From the NCBI RefSeq assembly GCF_000286075.1, contig NZ_AJTZ01000006.1:1-64000 (forward strand): a stretch of 64,000 nt of DNA, in the 5' to 3' direction. The translations under genes and the position numbers were made by a program. The notes under the pieces were generated by a model, which ran no database searches, was not told the origin of the DNA, and saw only the letters and a program-made list of their open reading frames with translations. Positions within the stretch are counted from its first letter, which is position 1. Each line of letters starts with the position of its first letter. Shown here piece after piece: positions 37,413 through 47,856 of the stretch. The DNA is from Streptococcus ratti FA-1 = DSM 20564 (lineage in GTDB: Bacteria; Bacillota; Bacilli; Lactobacillales; Streptococcaceae).

Positions 37413-38132
37413 ATGGAAAAATTACTAAATTTGCAGGCCCTAAGAAAAAACTTTGGTAAGCAGGTTGTTCTCAACGAGGTCAGTTTTGAATTAGACCCAG
37501 GTGAAATTATCGGTTTAATCGGTCCGTCTGGAGCGGGAAAATCGACCATGATTAAAACCATGCTGGGCATGGAAAAAGCTGACAGTGGAGATGCTCTCGT
37601 CCTCAGCCACCGCATGCCCAACCGCCATGTACTTGGGGAGATTGGCTATATGGCCCAGTCCGATGCCCTCTATGAATCCCTATCTGGCTTAGAAAACATG
37701 GAATTCTTCGCCCAGATGAAGGGGTTATCCAGACGTGATATCCCAGAAGCCATCAGCCATGCTTGTCAGGTTGTTGACTTATCCGAGCATCTAAACAAAG
37801 CGGTCTCAGGCTATTCCGGAGGTATGAAACGCCGCTTGTCTTTAGCCATTGCTCTGCTGGGCAATCCTCGGCTTTTGATTCTGGACGAACCCACTGTGGG
37901 CATTGACCCTGCCCTGCGCCGCAAAGTTTGGCAGGAACTGCATCAATTAAAAAAAGACGGTGTCGGTATTTTACTGACGACACACGTGATGGACGAAGCC
38001 GAACTGACCGATAAGGTTGGTTTGCTGCTTAACGGCCGAATGATAGCTTTTGACAGCCCAGAAAACCTAAAATCAGCTTATGCCGTTGATTCTATTGAAG
38101 ACGTTTTCTTAAAAGCCGAAGGAGAGTTATGA
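37413..38132 (+). CDS. ABC exporter ATP-binding protein
   Basis: ATPase of 239 residues with Walker A GPSGAGKST, signature YSGGMKRRLSLAIAL, Walker B LILDEPTVGIDP and H-loop LLTTHVMDEAE. The start at MEKLLN is preferred because GGAGG lies 5 bases upstream; the ATG four codons earlier contains that site. It pairs with the ABC-2 permease that follows with an ATGA overlap. Drug or peptide export is the usual function for this pairing with a TetR gene. Confidence 0.9.
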   Translation: MEKLLNLQALRKNFGKQVVLNEVSFELDPGEIIGLIGPSGAGKSTMIKTMLGMEKADSGDALVLSHRMPNRHVLGEIGYMAQSDALYESLSGLENMEFFAQMKGLSRRDIPEAISHACQVVDLSEHLNKAVSGYSGGMKRRLSLAIALLGNPRLLILDEPTVGIDPALRRKVWQELHQLKKDGVGILLTTHVMDEAELTDKVGLLLNGRMIAFDSPENLKSAYAVDSIEDVFLKAEGEL

Positions 38133-39280
38133 TGAGAATTTTAGCCATTTCAAAAAAAGTTTTAATTGAGCTGCTGCGTGATAAACGCTCGCTGGCACTG
38201 CTCTTTCTAGCACCTGTCATCATTATGTGGCTTATGAATATCGCATTTACAGTCAGCACTGAAACCAAGGTGACCTTCGCTGCGGTTGATCTTCCGCAGA
38301 CACTTTCTGCTTCACTGGATAAGCTCGATAACATCAGCCTGAAAACTTATGACAATAAAAGCACTGCCATCAAGGCATTGAAGGATGAAAAGGCAGATAC
38401 AGTCCTTGTTTATAAAGGTAAGGAACATTACGAGATTGCTTACGCCAATACCGATCCCAGCAAAACCAGCCTAAGCCGGCAAATCCTAAAGAGCACTCTC
38501 AAGCAAAATCAGATTCAGGATTTAATCAACCAGCTGCAAAAAGCACAAAAAACAACTGCAAGACTGCCGCAAGCAGGCAACAGCAGACAAGATCCTCAAA
38601 CCCAGCAAATACAGCCTGCAGACAGCCTGAAAAGCAAGGTAAAACTGTCTGAAAAATATATTTACGGAGATAAAGATACAACGTTCTTTACCAAAATGAC
38701 ACCAATCCTTATGGGCTTTTTCGTCTTCTTCTTTGTATTTCTCATCTCTGGTATGGCTCTTCTTAAAGAAAGAACCTCAGGAACCCTCGATAGGCTTCTG
38801 GCAACTCCTGTTAAACGTTCTGACATTGTTTTTGGCTATATGCTGTCGTACGGTCTTATCGCTGCCATCCAAACAACCGTTATTGTCCTATCAACCATCT
38901 GGCTTTTAGACCTTCAGGTAGCCGGCAGTATCGCCCATGTCATCCTGATTAACATTCTCTTTGCCCTTGTTGCTCTTTCCTTTGGTATCTTGCTGTCAAC
39001 ACTTGCCAGCTCAGAGTTTCAAATGATGCAGTTCATCCCTTTAGTGATTGTCCCGCAGCTTTTCTTTTCAGGGATCATTCCTTTGGATACGATGGCAGAT
39101 TGGGTGCAGGCAGCCGGAAAAATTCTTCCTCTTTATTATGCCGGACACGCTCTGTCTAAAGTCGTGCTGCACGGCACCAGTATTTTGAGCCTCACAGGCG
39201 ATCTTTTTTCCCTCCTGATTTTCCTTCTCATTCTTACAATTCTTAATATTATTGGACTTAAACGTTACCGCAAGGTATAA
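38129..39280 (+). CDS. ABC-2 type exporter permease (YhgE/YbhS-like)
   Basis: A 383-residue permease: one N-terminal helix (LALLFLAPVIIMWLMNIAF), an extracytoplasmic domain of about 170 residues that is rich in Gln and Lys, then five helices beginning PILMGFFVFFFVFLIS, with the cytoplasmic ALLKERTSGTLDRLLATPVKRSDI loop that defines multidrug ABC-2 permeases. It is coupled to the ATPase and followed by the TetR gene. Substrate unknown. Confidence 0.88.
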   Translation: MMRILAISKKVLIELLRDKRSLALLFLAPVIIMWLMNIAFTVSTETKVTFAAVDLPQTLSASLDKLDNISLKTYDNKSTAIKALKDEKADTVLVYKGKEHYEIAYANTDPSKTSLSRQILKSTLKQNQIQDLINQLQKAQKTTARLPQAGNSRQDPQTQQIQPADSLKSKVKLSEKYIYGDKDTTFFTKMTPILMGFFVFFFVFLISGMALLKERTSGTLDRLLATPVKRSDIVFGYMLSYGLIAAIQTTVIVLSTIWLLDLQVAGSIAHVILINILFALVALSFGILLSTLASSEFQMMQFIPLVIVPQLFFSGIIPLDTMADWVQAAGKILPLYYAGHALSKVVLHGTSILSLTGDLFSLLIFLLILTILNIIGLKRYRKV

Positions 39281-39302
39281 TGAAGATAAGAATGAGGTAA
39301 CT

Positions 39303-39938
39303 ATGGACAAAAATAATATTTTAGGCAACTACCGTGACTGGTTAGAACATCATAAAATGCCGGCCGGAAAAAAGAAAACTCTGACTGCTGCCATTGAGCT
39401 TTTCTCTCAAAAAGGCTACAGCGGTACTTCTACCGCCCAAATCGCTGACAAAGCCGGTGTCAGTCAGGCAACCATTTTCAAATATTTTAAAACCAAAAGC
39501 GACCTGCTGGCAGAAATCATGCAGCCCATGATTCCTGAGCTGAAAAAAGCTTTTCTGCCTCAATTAAAAACTCATACCAACTTAGAAGAGGCTGTCCACT
39601 TTATCGTTCAGGATCGCTTTCACTTTTTAGTGCAAAACGCAGAGCTGATTAAAATTCTTATCCAAGAGTGTCTGGTCAATGCTGAATTGCGGCAAACACT
39701 GATGGCAAATATTGAAACAGCAGTAACTGCGGACTTTACAAATTATTGGCAGGTTTTAAAAGAAAACAATTCTCAGATCAGCAATCTCAGTGCTTTAGAG
39801 GTTGTTCGAATTAATGTCGGTCTGCTCTTTGCCTACTTTGCTCAGCGCTTTATTTTTAACCTTCCCAGTTCAGCCGAAAAAGAGGATCTGGCTCTCATTG
39901 AAAAACAAATCCTGGCACTGCTGACTCTGCCGGATTAA
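39303..39938 (+). CDS. TetR-family regulator
   Basis: The 211-residue protein has the TetR DNA-binding domain at about 20-70 (TAAIELFSQKGYSGTSTAQIADKAGVSQATIFKYFKTKSDLL) and a helical ligand domain. The start is placed at MDKNNIL, with GAGGTAACT before it. As third gene of the operon, with two palindromes at the operon promoter, it is most simply an autorepressor released by an exported compound. Confidence 0.9.
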   Translation: MDKNNILGNYRDWLEHHKMPAGKKKTLTAAIELFSQKGYSGTSTAQIADKAGVSQATIFKYFKTKSDLLAEIMQPMIPELKKAFLPQLKTHTNLEEAVHFIVQDRFHFLVQNAELIKILIQECLVNAELRQTLMANIETAVTADFTNYWQVLKENNSQISNLSALEVVRINVGLLFAYFAQRFIFNLPSSAEKEDLALIEKQILALLTLPD

Positions 39939-39991
39939 GAACCTAAAAACTAACAAGCAACCAACCCTTTCAAAACCTTTTTACATAAACC

Positions 39992-40051
39992 AAAAAAGAG
40001 CAAAAGTCAAACTGTTCTCCCTAAGGAATTGAGTTGACTTCTGCTCTTTTT
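39992..40051. terminator. Bidirectional terminator between TetR and SPFH genes
   Basis: AAAAAAGAGCA-A-AAGTCAA pairs with TTGACTT-C-TGCTCTTTTT. Confidence 0.85.
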
Positions 40052-40173
40052 AACTCTTTATCACACGTCAGTACTTATGTTGGTTACTTTAAGACGTGCA
40101 GCTTCAGCGATTTTCTCGTTTTTATATTAATTTCAGAGACGGGCCTACGCCCTATCAGTCATATTTTATGTCC

Positions 40174-41061
40174 TTACTGTGCTTTTAAAGCTGATAAAAT
40201 CTGCGTCCGCATATCCTCGACACCCTCTGGATTATTTGGCAGGAAAACGGTTTGATTGCCGCCTGCGGCAAACTGATTCAGAGTATCAAGATATTGGTTA
40301 GTTAACAAAATAGACATAATCTGTTCCTCTGTCATACCAACATTAGCTTGTTTGAGCTCAGCGATAGACTCAGCCAAGCCATCAACAATAGCCTTACGCT
40401 GCTGGGCGATACCAACACCGTGTAAACGATCTTTTTCTGCTTCCGCAGAGGCTGCTGTAACAATCTTAATCTTATCAGCTTCTGCTAATTCTTGAGCAGC
40501 TACCCGTTTACGCTGAGCCGCATTGATTTCATTCATGGACTGCTTGACCTCAGCATCTGGTTCAACCTTGGTAATCAAAGTCTTCACAATGATATAACCA
40601 TAAGTTGACATTTCTTCTGCCACCTGATGCTGAACTTCAAGGGCAATCTCATCTTTTTTCTCAAACAGTTCATCCAAGGTCAGCTTAGGAACAGATGAAC
40701 GCAGAGCATCTTCAATATAAGATTTGATTTGTGCTTCTGGGCGCATCAGTTTATAGTAAGCATCTGTTACATTTTGTTCATTGACACGGTACTGCGTCGC
40801 AATATTGAGAGTAACAAAGACATTGTCCTTGGTCTTGGTCTCAACAATAATTTCTGACTGCAATAAACGCAGCTGAACACGCGCTGCAATTTTATCAATA
40901 CCAAACGGAAGACGCAAATGAATTCCACTGCTGGACGTTACCTGATATCTCCCAAAACGTTCAATAATGGCGACTGTCTGCTGACGGACAACGTACAGAC
41001 CGCTGGCAATTAAAATAATGCAAAATAACAATACGATACACAGAAAGATAAAAATTCCCAT
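40174..41061 (-). CDS. SPFH/band 7 (stomatin-like) membrane protein
   Basis: The 295-residue protein has one N-terminal membrane helix (2-22), then the band 7 domain (VVRQQTVAIIERFGRYQ ... GIHLRLPFGIDKI), an Ala/Glu-rich coiled coil (AAQRKRVAAQELAEADKIKIVTAASAEAEKD) and a short C-terminal part. QmcA and stomatin relatives assemble into membrane microdomain rings and often regulate FtsH-type proteases. It is a single gene ending at the terminator shared with the TetR operon. Confidence 0.88.
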   Translation of the reverse strand: MGIFIFLCIVLLFCIILIASGLYVVRQQTVAIIERFGRYQVTSSSGIHLRLPFGIDKIAARVQLRLLQSEIIVETKTKDNVFVTLNIATQYRVNEQNVTDAYYKLMRPEAQIKSYIEDALRSSVPKLTLDELFEKKDEIALEVQHQVAEEMSTYGYIIVKTLITKVEPDAEVKQSMNEINAAQRKRVAAQELAEADKIKIVTAASAEAEKDRLHGVGIAQQRKAIVDGLAESIAELKQANVGMTEEQIMSILLTNQYLDTLNQFAAGGNQTVFLPNNPEGVEDMRTQILSALKAQ

Positions 41062-41123
41062 AATAATCTCCTTATTTATGTTTCACTTATTATAAACTAT
41101 TCCTTAGGTCTTGACAAGGAAAC

Positions 41124-42374
41124 TTAGACAAGCATATTATACAGGCTTTCATTTCCATGCAAATTGATATAGCTCGGATCAAAAGCACTCAGGCGATCAA
41201 TCAGAGCCTGATAGTCATTCTTGTCAGCCAGAGTGATTCCGATGAGAACCGGTCCTGTCCCTTTATTAGCTCGTTTGATGTACTCAAAACGCGTGATATC
41301 ATCATTAGGCCCTAAGATATTATTAACAAATTCACGCAAGGCTCCCGGACGCTGTGGAAAATTGACCACGAAATAATGCTTGACCCCGTCATAAATCAGC
41401 GCGCGCTCTTCCATTTCCTGCATCCGATTAATATCATTATTGCCGCCGGAAATCACACAGACAACCGTCTTACCCTTGATGTCTTCTTTCATAACTTCCA
41501 GCGCTGCAATAGAGGCTGCACCTGCAGGTTCTGCAATGATGCCTTGCTTAGAATACATATCAATCAAAGTTTCAGAAATCAAGCCCTCATCAACACCTAT
41601 GAGTCTATCAACATATTTTCTTGCCGCCTCATAGGTTGAACGGCCGACTTTTTGCACTGCAATTCCATCGGCAAATTTATCAATATGTTCCAATTTGACC
41701 GGATGCCCCTTATCAAAGGCAGCCCTCATGCTGCGTGCCCCCATAGCTTCAACACCGACCACTTCAATCTCTGGTGCAACATCCTTGATGTAAGCAGCAA
41801 TTCCTGAAATTAAGCCGCCGCCGCCAACTGGAACTAAAATCGCATCAAAGCTCAGACCGTCTTCCTGGGCCTGTTCGTAAATCTCATAAGCCACTGTTCC
41901 TTGACCAGCTTGAACGTTTTCATCATCAAAAGGATCGATGAAAGTCATCCCTTCAGCCTTAGTATAATCCTGAGCAGCCTGAGCTGAGGCATCAAAAGTA
42001 TCCCCTACCAGTTTAATATCAACGAAAGAACCACCGAAAAACCGCACTTGATTGATCTTTTGGTGAGGAGTCGTTACGGGCATGAAAATAGTTGCAGGAA
42101 TTTTCATTTCGTTACAAGTATAGGCAACCCCCTGAGCATGATTGCCCGCAGAAGCACAGACAACACCTCTAGACTTTTCCTCATCAGATAACTGCGAAAT
42201 GGCATAGTAGGCACCGCGCAGTTTAAAAGAACGCACTTTTTGCATATTTTCACGCTTTAAATAAACAGTCGCTTGGTACTTTTCAGACAAATAACGGTCA
42301 AATTCAAGCGGTGTACGGACAACGACATTTTTTAGCACATCATTAGCCGCAACCACATCTCTAGCTGAAATCAT
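41124..42374 (-). CDS. ilvA: Threonine dehydratase IlvA
   Basis: PLP enzyme that converts threonine to 2-oxobutanoate, the first step to isoleucine. In 416 residues: PLP lysine in RSFKLRGAYYA (near 56), the SAGNHAQGVAY and glycine-rich VPVGGGGLISG loops, and one C-terminal ACT-like regulatory domain (HYFVVNFPQRPGALREFVNN), the short Gram-positive form. Start at MISARDV with GAGGAAAACT before it; 29 further open codons lack a site. It follows ilvC, but a strong hairpin lies between, so expression may be partly uncoupled. Confidence 0.94.
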   Translation of the reverse strand: MISARDVVAANDVLKNVVVRTPLEFDRYLSEKYQATVYLKRENMQKVRSFKLRGAYYAISQLSDEEKSRGVVCASAGNHAQGVAYTCNEMKIPATIFMPVTTPHQKINQVRFFGGSFVDIKLVGDTFDASAQAAQDYTKAEGMTFIDPFDDENVQAGQGTVAYEIYEQAQEDGLSFDAILVPVGGGGLISGIAAYIKDVAPEIEVVGVEAMGARSMRAAFDKGHPVKLEHIDKFADGIAVQKVGRSTYEAARKYVDRLIGVDEGLISETLIDMYSKQGIIAEPAGAASIAALEVMKEDIKGKTVVCVISGGNNDINRMQEMEERALIYDGVKHYFVVNFPQRPGALREFVNNILGPNDDITRFEYIKRANKGTGPVLIGITLADKNDYQALIDRLSAFDPSYINLHGNESLYNMLV

Positions 42375-42549
42375 AGTTTTCCTCTTTTTCAAAATATTCA
42401 GTCTATTTATTATAACAAAAAAACTTATAAAATGATAGACAGAGCTTACAAAGACGGACAAAACTCAGCATATTGCCGGTTATTTGTCAGCATTTATAGG
42501 AACTGCCAAACTCTATAGCTTACAAAGCCAGAAACGTTCAAACAACTAA

Positions 42550-42574
42550 AAATACCGGATATTCTCCGGTATTT
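42550..42574 (-). terminator. Terminator between ilvC and ilvA
   Basis: AAATACCGGA (42550-42559) and its exact complement (42565-42574), loop of 5, T-run on both sides. It would end or reduce transcription from ilvBNC into ilvA. Confidence 0.85.
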
Positions 42575-42586
42575 TTAACCGTTTTA

Positions 42587-43627
<1,041 letters not shown>

Positions 43628-43670
43628 CTAAAATATTTTTTTATTGCCAATTAGGCAAGGGTTAACAAAA

Positions 43671-44153
43671 TTAGGATAGGTCTCTGGTGAAACCTGTCGC
43701 TCCGGTACGAGCAATATTTTTAACGCCATAAGGCTGGATTACCCGAATAAGCGCTTCGATCTTATCTGCATCTCCAGTCATTTGGATGGTGATAGACTTT
43801 GGTGCCACATCAATAACACTGGCACGAAAAGGCTGGATAATCGCTAAAATTTCTGCACGCTTGCTGGTCGGAGCTGCCACTTTTATCAGGATTACCTCAC
43901 GTTCCAAATGAGGCTGATCCGTAATATCGCGGACACGGACAACGTCAATCAGACGATTGAGCTGCTTAATGATTTGTTCGACTTCCTCCAAAGAATCAAC
44001 ATCAATAATAATGGTAATTCTGGAAATATTGGGAACCTCAGTATGACCGACTGAGATAGACTCAATATTCACCTGCCGTCGGGACAGAACTCCGGTAAAA
44101 CGGTTGAGAACCCCGGTGGAATTTTGAAGTTTGGCTGTTAACATTCTACGCAT
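43671..44153 (-). CDS. ilvN: Acetolactate synthase small (regulatory) subunit
   Basis: Regulatory subunit of 160 residues. The N-terminal ACT domain begins RMLTAKLQNSTGVLNRFTGVLSRRQVNIESISVG and binds valine for feedback control; the C-terminal half stabilises the catalytic subunit. Its start overlaps the ilvB stop by 8 bases with GGGGGTGAC upstream. Also called ilvH. Confidence 0.95.
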   Translation of the reverse strand: MRRMLTAKLQNSTGVLNRFTGVLSRRQVNIESISVGHTEVPNISRITIIIDVDSLEEVEQIIKQLNRLIDVVRVRDITDQPHLEREVILIKVAAPTSKRAEILAIIQPFRASVIDVAPKSITIQMTGDADKIEALIRVIQPYGVKNIARTGATGFTRDLS

Positions 44154-45849
44154 TAAAAGTCACCCCCAACATTTCCGCATTGCTCTTACCTGACGGTACC
44201 ATTGGATAAACATGTTCACGATTGGAAATATTAATTTCTATTAACATCGGTTTGTTTTCCAAAATAACTTCCAGATCTTTTTCCAAAGTCAGCGGATTGG
44301 AAAACTTATAATGAGTGATCCCATACGACTCAGCCAAAAGCTGGAAGTTTGGTTCGTCATCAAAGGTTGACTCGCTCCGGCGTTCATCATAGAAGGACTC
44401 CTGCCACTGGCGAACCATGCCCAGCGAATGATTGTTAATCAAAACAACCTTGATTGGAACACCATAGCCATTCAAAATAGCCAATTCCTGATTGGTCATT
44501 TGAAAGCCACCATCTCCGACAAACAATACAACTTCTTTATTGGGATTTGCCAGCTTGGCACCAACGGCTGCAGGAATACCAAAGCCCATCGTTCCCAATC
44601 CACCTGATGTGATAATCTGACGTTCATTTTTATAAGGATAAAACTGAGCAGCCCACATCTGATGCTGGCCGACGTCTGTAATAACAACCGCCTCTCCTTT
44701 AGTCAGCTTGCCAATTGTCTCAATCGCATGCTGTGGTTTGATAATGTTTTCATCAAACTTATAACTGAAAGGAGCTTTGGCCTTGTTTTGCAGAACTTTG
44801 TCTGTCCATTCCCGATGCCTTGTAGAAACCTTATCAGCCTCCAGCAGCTGCTTTAAAGTCTGCTTGGCATCTCCCACAACTGGAATAGCCGTTTTGACAA
44901 CCTTACCGATTTCAGCCGGATCAATATCCACATGAGCAACCACGGCTTTTTGGGCAAAAGTCTTAGGATTGCCTGTCAGCCGATCGGCGAACCGAGACCC
45001 AAAATTAATGAGGAAATCGCACTCTGTCAGCGCCATATTAGAGGCGTAAGAACCATGCATTCCTCCCATGCCCAGAGACAGAGGATGCTCAATCGGCATC
45101 ACTCCCAAACTCAAAAGTGTAGACACAACAGGAATATTATAACGTTCGGCAAAGGCAACCAATTCTGCAGAAGCCTCCGAATAATTAACGCCGCCTCCCG
45201 CTAAAATCAAGGGCTTCTTTGCCTTTTTAAGCTGGGACAAAATTTTTCTGACCTGTAAGTTATTTGGCTCAATGGTCGGCTGATAACCAGGGACATTAAG
45301 GTCGGTCTTGTAATAAAAACTGACCATTTTCTCAGAAACATCCTTAGGCAGGTCAACAACAACCGGACCGGGACGCCCTGTTGTTGCAATGTGAACAGCC
45401 TCAGTTACAATGCGCGGAATATCTGCTGTATCACGAACTTGGTAATTATATTTGGTGATAGGCATAGTAACACCAATAATATCCGCCTCCTGAAAGGCGT
45501 CCTTACCAATACCAGGTGTGGCAACCTGACCGGTGAAAACTAATATAGGCACACTGTCACTCATGGCATCCGCAATTCCGGTGATGGCATTTGTGGCACC
45601 AGGACCGCTTGTCACCACAGCTACACCAAGTTCCCCTGTAGATTTGGCAAAGCCTTCCGCTTCATGCAGCGCTCCCTGCTCATGACGGGCTAAAATATGA
45701 CGGATAGCATCATTTTTATAGATCGCATCATAGAGTGGCAAAACAGCACCGCCGGGATAACCAAAAATGGTTGTTATTCCTAAATTTTCCAAGGTATCAA
45801 GCAGTAATTCTGATCCTGATCTCGGACTTTCAAGCTGTATTTTTTCCAC
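44146..45849 (-). CDS. ilvB: Acetolactate synthase large (catalytic) subunit
   Basis: Thiamine diphosphate enzyme that joins two pyruvates, or pyruvate and 2-oxobutanoate. Of 567 residues: the catalytic glutamate in ARHEQGALHEAEGFAKSTG, the FAD-region TGQVATPGIGKDAFQEAD, and the TPP motif GDGGFQMTNQELAILNGYGVPIKVVLINN. The start codon is GTG, supported by AAAGGAGG six bases upstream. First gene of ilvBNC(A); a CodY-type box lies between promoter and gene. Confidence 0.96.
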   Translation of the reverse strand: MEKIQLESPRSGSELLLDTLENLGITTIFGYPGGAVLPLYDAIYKNDAIRHILARHEQGALHEAEGFAKSTGELGVAVVTSGPGATNAITGIADAMSDSVPILVFTGQVATPGIGKDAFQEADIIGVTMPITKYNYQVRDTADIPRIVTEAVHIATTGRPGPVVVDLPKDVSEKMVSFYYKTDLNVPGYQPTIEPNNLQVRKILSQLKKAKKPLILAGGGVNYSEASAELVAFAERYNIPVVSTLLSLGVMPIEHPLSLGMGGMHGSYASNMALTECDFLINFGSRFADRLTGNPKTFAQKAVVAHVDIDPAEIGKVVKTAIPVVGDAKQTLKQLLEADKVSTRHREWTDKVLQNKAKAPFSYKFDENIIKPQHAIETIGKLTKGEAVVITDVGQHQMWAAQFYPYKNERQIITSGGLGTMGFGIPAAVGAKLANPNKEVVLFVGDGGFQMTNQELAILNGYGVPIKVVLINNHSLGMVRQWQESFYDERRSESTFDDEPNFQLLAESYGITHYKFSNPLTLEKDLEVILENKPMLIEINISNREHVYPMVPSGKSNAEMLGVTFNA

Positions 45850-45876
45850 GGGAACCTCCTTTGCAATTATTGTTCA

Positions 45877-45891
45877 AATTTTCAAAAAATT
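45877..45891. promoter_or_regulatory. CodY box at ilvB
   Basis: AATTTTCAAAAAATT agrees with the CodY consensus AATTTTCWGAAAATT at 14 of 15 positions. It lies just downstream of the -10, where bound CodY would block transcription when branched-chain amino acids and GTP are plentiful. Confidence 0.75.
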
Positions 45892-45908
45892 CAAATCACT
45901 TAGTTAAT

Positions 45909-45936
45909 ATCATAACACTTTTGAAAAATTTTGCAA
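45909..45936 (-). promoter_or_regulatory. Promoter of ilvBNC
   Basis: Minus strand TTGCAA (45931-45936), 16-base spacer, TATGAT (45909-45914). No T-box elements were seen. The rest of the gap to 46103 shows no gene. Confidence 0.65.
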
Positions 45937-46103
45937 GTGCATTTGACAATTATCTGCCCTAATTTTCACTGATTTGTCTAAGCTAAATTTCAAGTCCAGA
46001 TTAATCATCCAGTAAAACTGCTCTAAGAGATTTTTCCTTAGGGTCTTATTAATATAGTAAAAAACTTAACACCTAATCAAAATGAAATAAGCAACGACAA
46101 CAA

Positions 46104-46149
46104 AAAAGCTTAGCCTCAAGTTTTTTTGACAGCTTGATGCTAAGCTTTT
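46104..46149 (-). terminator. Terminator of the asp23-fakA operon
   Basis: AAAAGCTTAGC-CT-CAAG pairs with CTTG-AT-GCTAAGCTTTT, followed by TTTTTT on the minus strand. Confidence 0.85.
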
Positions 46150-46194
46150 CTAATATTTTGAGGGTTTTCCCCAACTTTTTATATGATTGTATTT

Positions 46195-47856
46195 TTATTC
46201 CACACTCATCAAATAAGGGTAGACAGGCTGGTCTCCTTGATGAATTTCGACTTCTATTTCTTCATATCGCTTTTCAAGATCCGCAGCTAATTTCTGTGCT
46301 TGTTCTTGAGTGCCTTCTTCACCAACATAAATGGTAACAATTTCACTGTCATCGTCAATCATTTGTTCAAATGTTTGACGCAGTGCCTGATCCATATCTG
46401 AATTGGACACTAAGATTTTACCATCAACCATGCCCAAAACATCATCTTTATGAATCGTCAGACCGTCAATAGTTGTATCGCGGACAGCCATAGTTACACT
46501 TCCGCTGACAACATCTGCCAGACTGTCTGTCATAGCCGCAACATTATCGTCCAAAGAATTGGCAGGATTAAAGGCCAAAAGGCTGGTAAACCCTTGAGGA
46601 ATCGTTCGTGTTTCTACAACTGCAGCCGGAACATCAACAACATCCGCAGCACTTTGGGCAGCCATAAAGATATTTTTATTATTCGGTAAAATAATAATAT
46701 TCTTAGCATTAACAGAATCAATAGCCTTAACAATATCTTCTGTAGACGGATTCATGGTCTGACCGCCAGAAATAATATAATCTACGCCTTGTGATTTAAA
46801 GATTTCCGCCAAGCCTTCACCAGCCGCAACAGCTATCAAAGCATATTCCTTTAACTCTTTGGCTTTTGGTTCTATCTCTTTTTCCTGAAGAGCCTCATGC
46901 TGATTGCGCATATTATCAACTTTTACTTTAACAAGAGCTCCGTATTTGAGTCCTTCTTGTATGACCAGTCCCGGATCTTCACTATGAACATGGACTTTAA
47001 CAATCTCGTCATCGTTAATGACTAAGAGGGAATCTCCCAAATTACTCAAGTAATTCCGAAAGGCTTCGTAATCAAAATCCTTAACGTAGGTTGGACCCTG
47101 CTTGAGCGCCACCATAATTTCTGTACAGTAGCCAAAAGTAATATCTTCTGTTGCCACATGGCTGGCAACAGACTTATGATGTTCAGCATTGATCATTTCT
47201 GTCATGTTGGCAGGAGTAGCCTGAAAGTCCTCTGACATAATATAATCTCCTGTTAAGGCCGACAGAAAACCTTCATAGATGAAAACTAATCCTTGGCCGC
47301 CCGAGTCAACAACACCCACTTCTTTTAAAACAGGGAGCAGATCCGGTGTCTTAGCCAACGCCGCTTTAGCCCCATTGACTGCAGCTCGCATGACCTCAAC
47401 AGCGTCATCTGTATTTTCAGACTTTTTAATGGCAGCTGTCGCAGCTCCGCGCGATACTGTCAAAATAGTCCCTTCAACCGGCTTCATAACAGCCTTATAA
47501 GCTACCTCAACCCCAGCTTGAAGTGCTTGAGCCAAGTCCTTGCCTGTAAGTTCTTTTCTATTTTTGATGCTTTGAGCAAAACCGCGGAAAAGCTGAGAAG
47601 TAATGACACCTGAGTTGCCGCGTGCTCCCATTAACAATCCCTTGGAAAGAATTTGACCGACTTCTCCAACTGTTGAAGCCGGTTTATCAGAAACTTCCTT
47701 AGCACCATTATCCATGGTCATGCTCATATTAGTACCTGTATCACCATCCGGGACAGGAAAGACATTCAGTGAATTGACATATTCTGCTTGTTTACCAAGG
47801 CGTGTTGCAGCCGCCTGAACCATCCCTTGGAATAAACTTGTTGTAATATTAGCCAC
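46195..47856 (-). CDS. DAK-domain fatty acid kinase, FakA-like (YloV)
   Basis: The 553 residues have an N-terminal DAK2/DhaL-type ATP-binding domain (about 1-200; NVFPVPDGDTGTNMSMTM with its Asp-rich magnesium site, GARGNSGVITSQLFRGF) and C-terminal YloV-type regions that contact a DegV-like lipid-binding protein. FakA phosphorylates exogenous fatty acids held by FakB so they can enter phospholipid. The start codon is GTG, overlapping the asp23 stop as TAGTG, with GGGAG before it. No fakB gene lies nearby. Confidence 0.88.
   Translation of the reverse strand: MANITTSLFQGMVQAAATRLGKQAEYVNSLNVFPVPDGDTGTNMSMTMDNGAKEVSDKPASTVGEVGQILSKGLLMGARGNSGVITSQLFRGFAQSIKNRKELTGKDLAQALQAGVEVAYKAVMKPVEGTILTVSRGAATAAIKKSENTDDAVEVMRAAVNGAKAALAKTPDLLPVLKEVGVVDSGGQGLVFIYEGFLSALTGDYIMSEDFQATPANMTEMINAEHHKSVASHVATEDITFGYCTEIMVALKQGPTYVKDFDYEAFRNYLSNLGDSLLVINDDEIVKVHVHSEDPGLVIQEGLKYGALVKVKVDNMRNQHEALQEKEIEPKAKELKEYALIAVAAGEGLAEIFKSQGVDYIISGGQTMNPSTEDIVKAIDSVNAKNIIILPNNKNIFMAAQSAADVVDVPAAVVETRTIPQGFTSLLAFNPANSLDDNVAAMTDSLADVVSGSVTMAVRDTTIDGLTIHKDDVLGMVDGKILVSNSDMDQALRQTFEQMIDDDSEIVTIYVGEEGTQEQAQKLAADLEKRYEEIEVEIHQGDQPVYPYLMSVE

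Noticed and set aside
45850-46100. T-box leader upstream of ilvB
   Set aside because: No specifier stem, AGGGTGG box or paired terminator/antiterminator was found; a CodY box explains the leader better.
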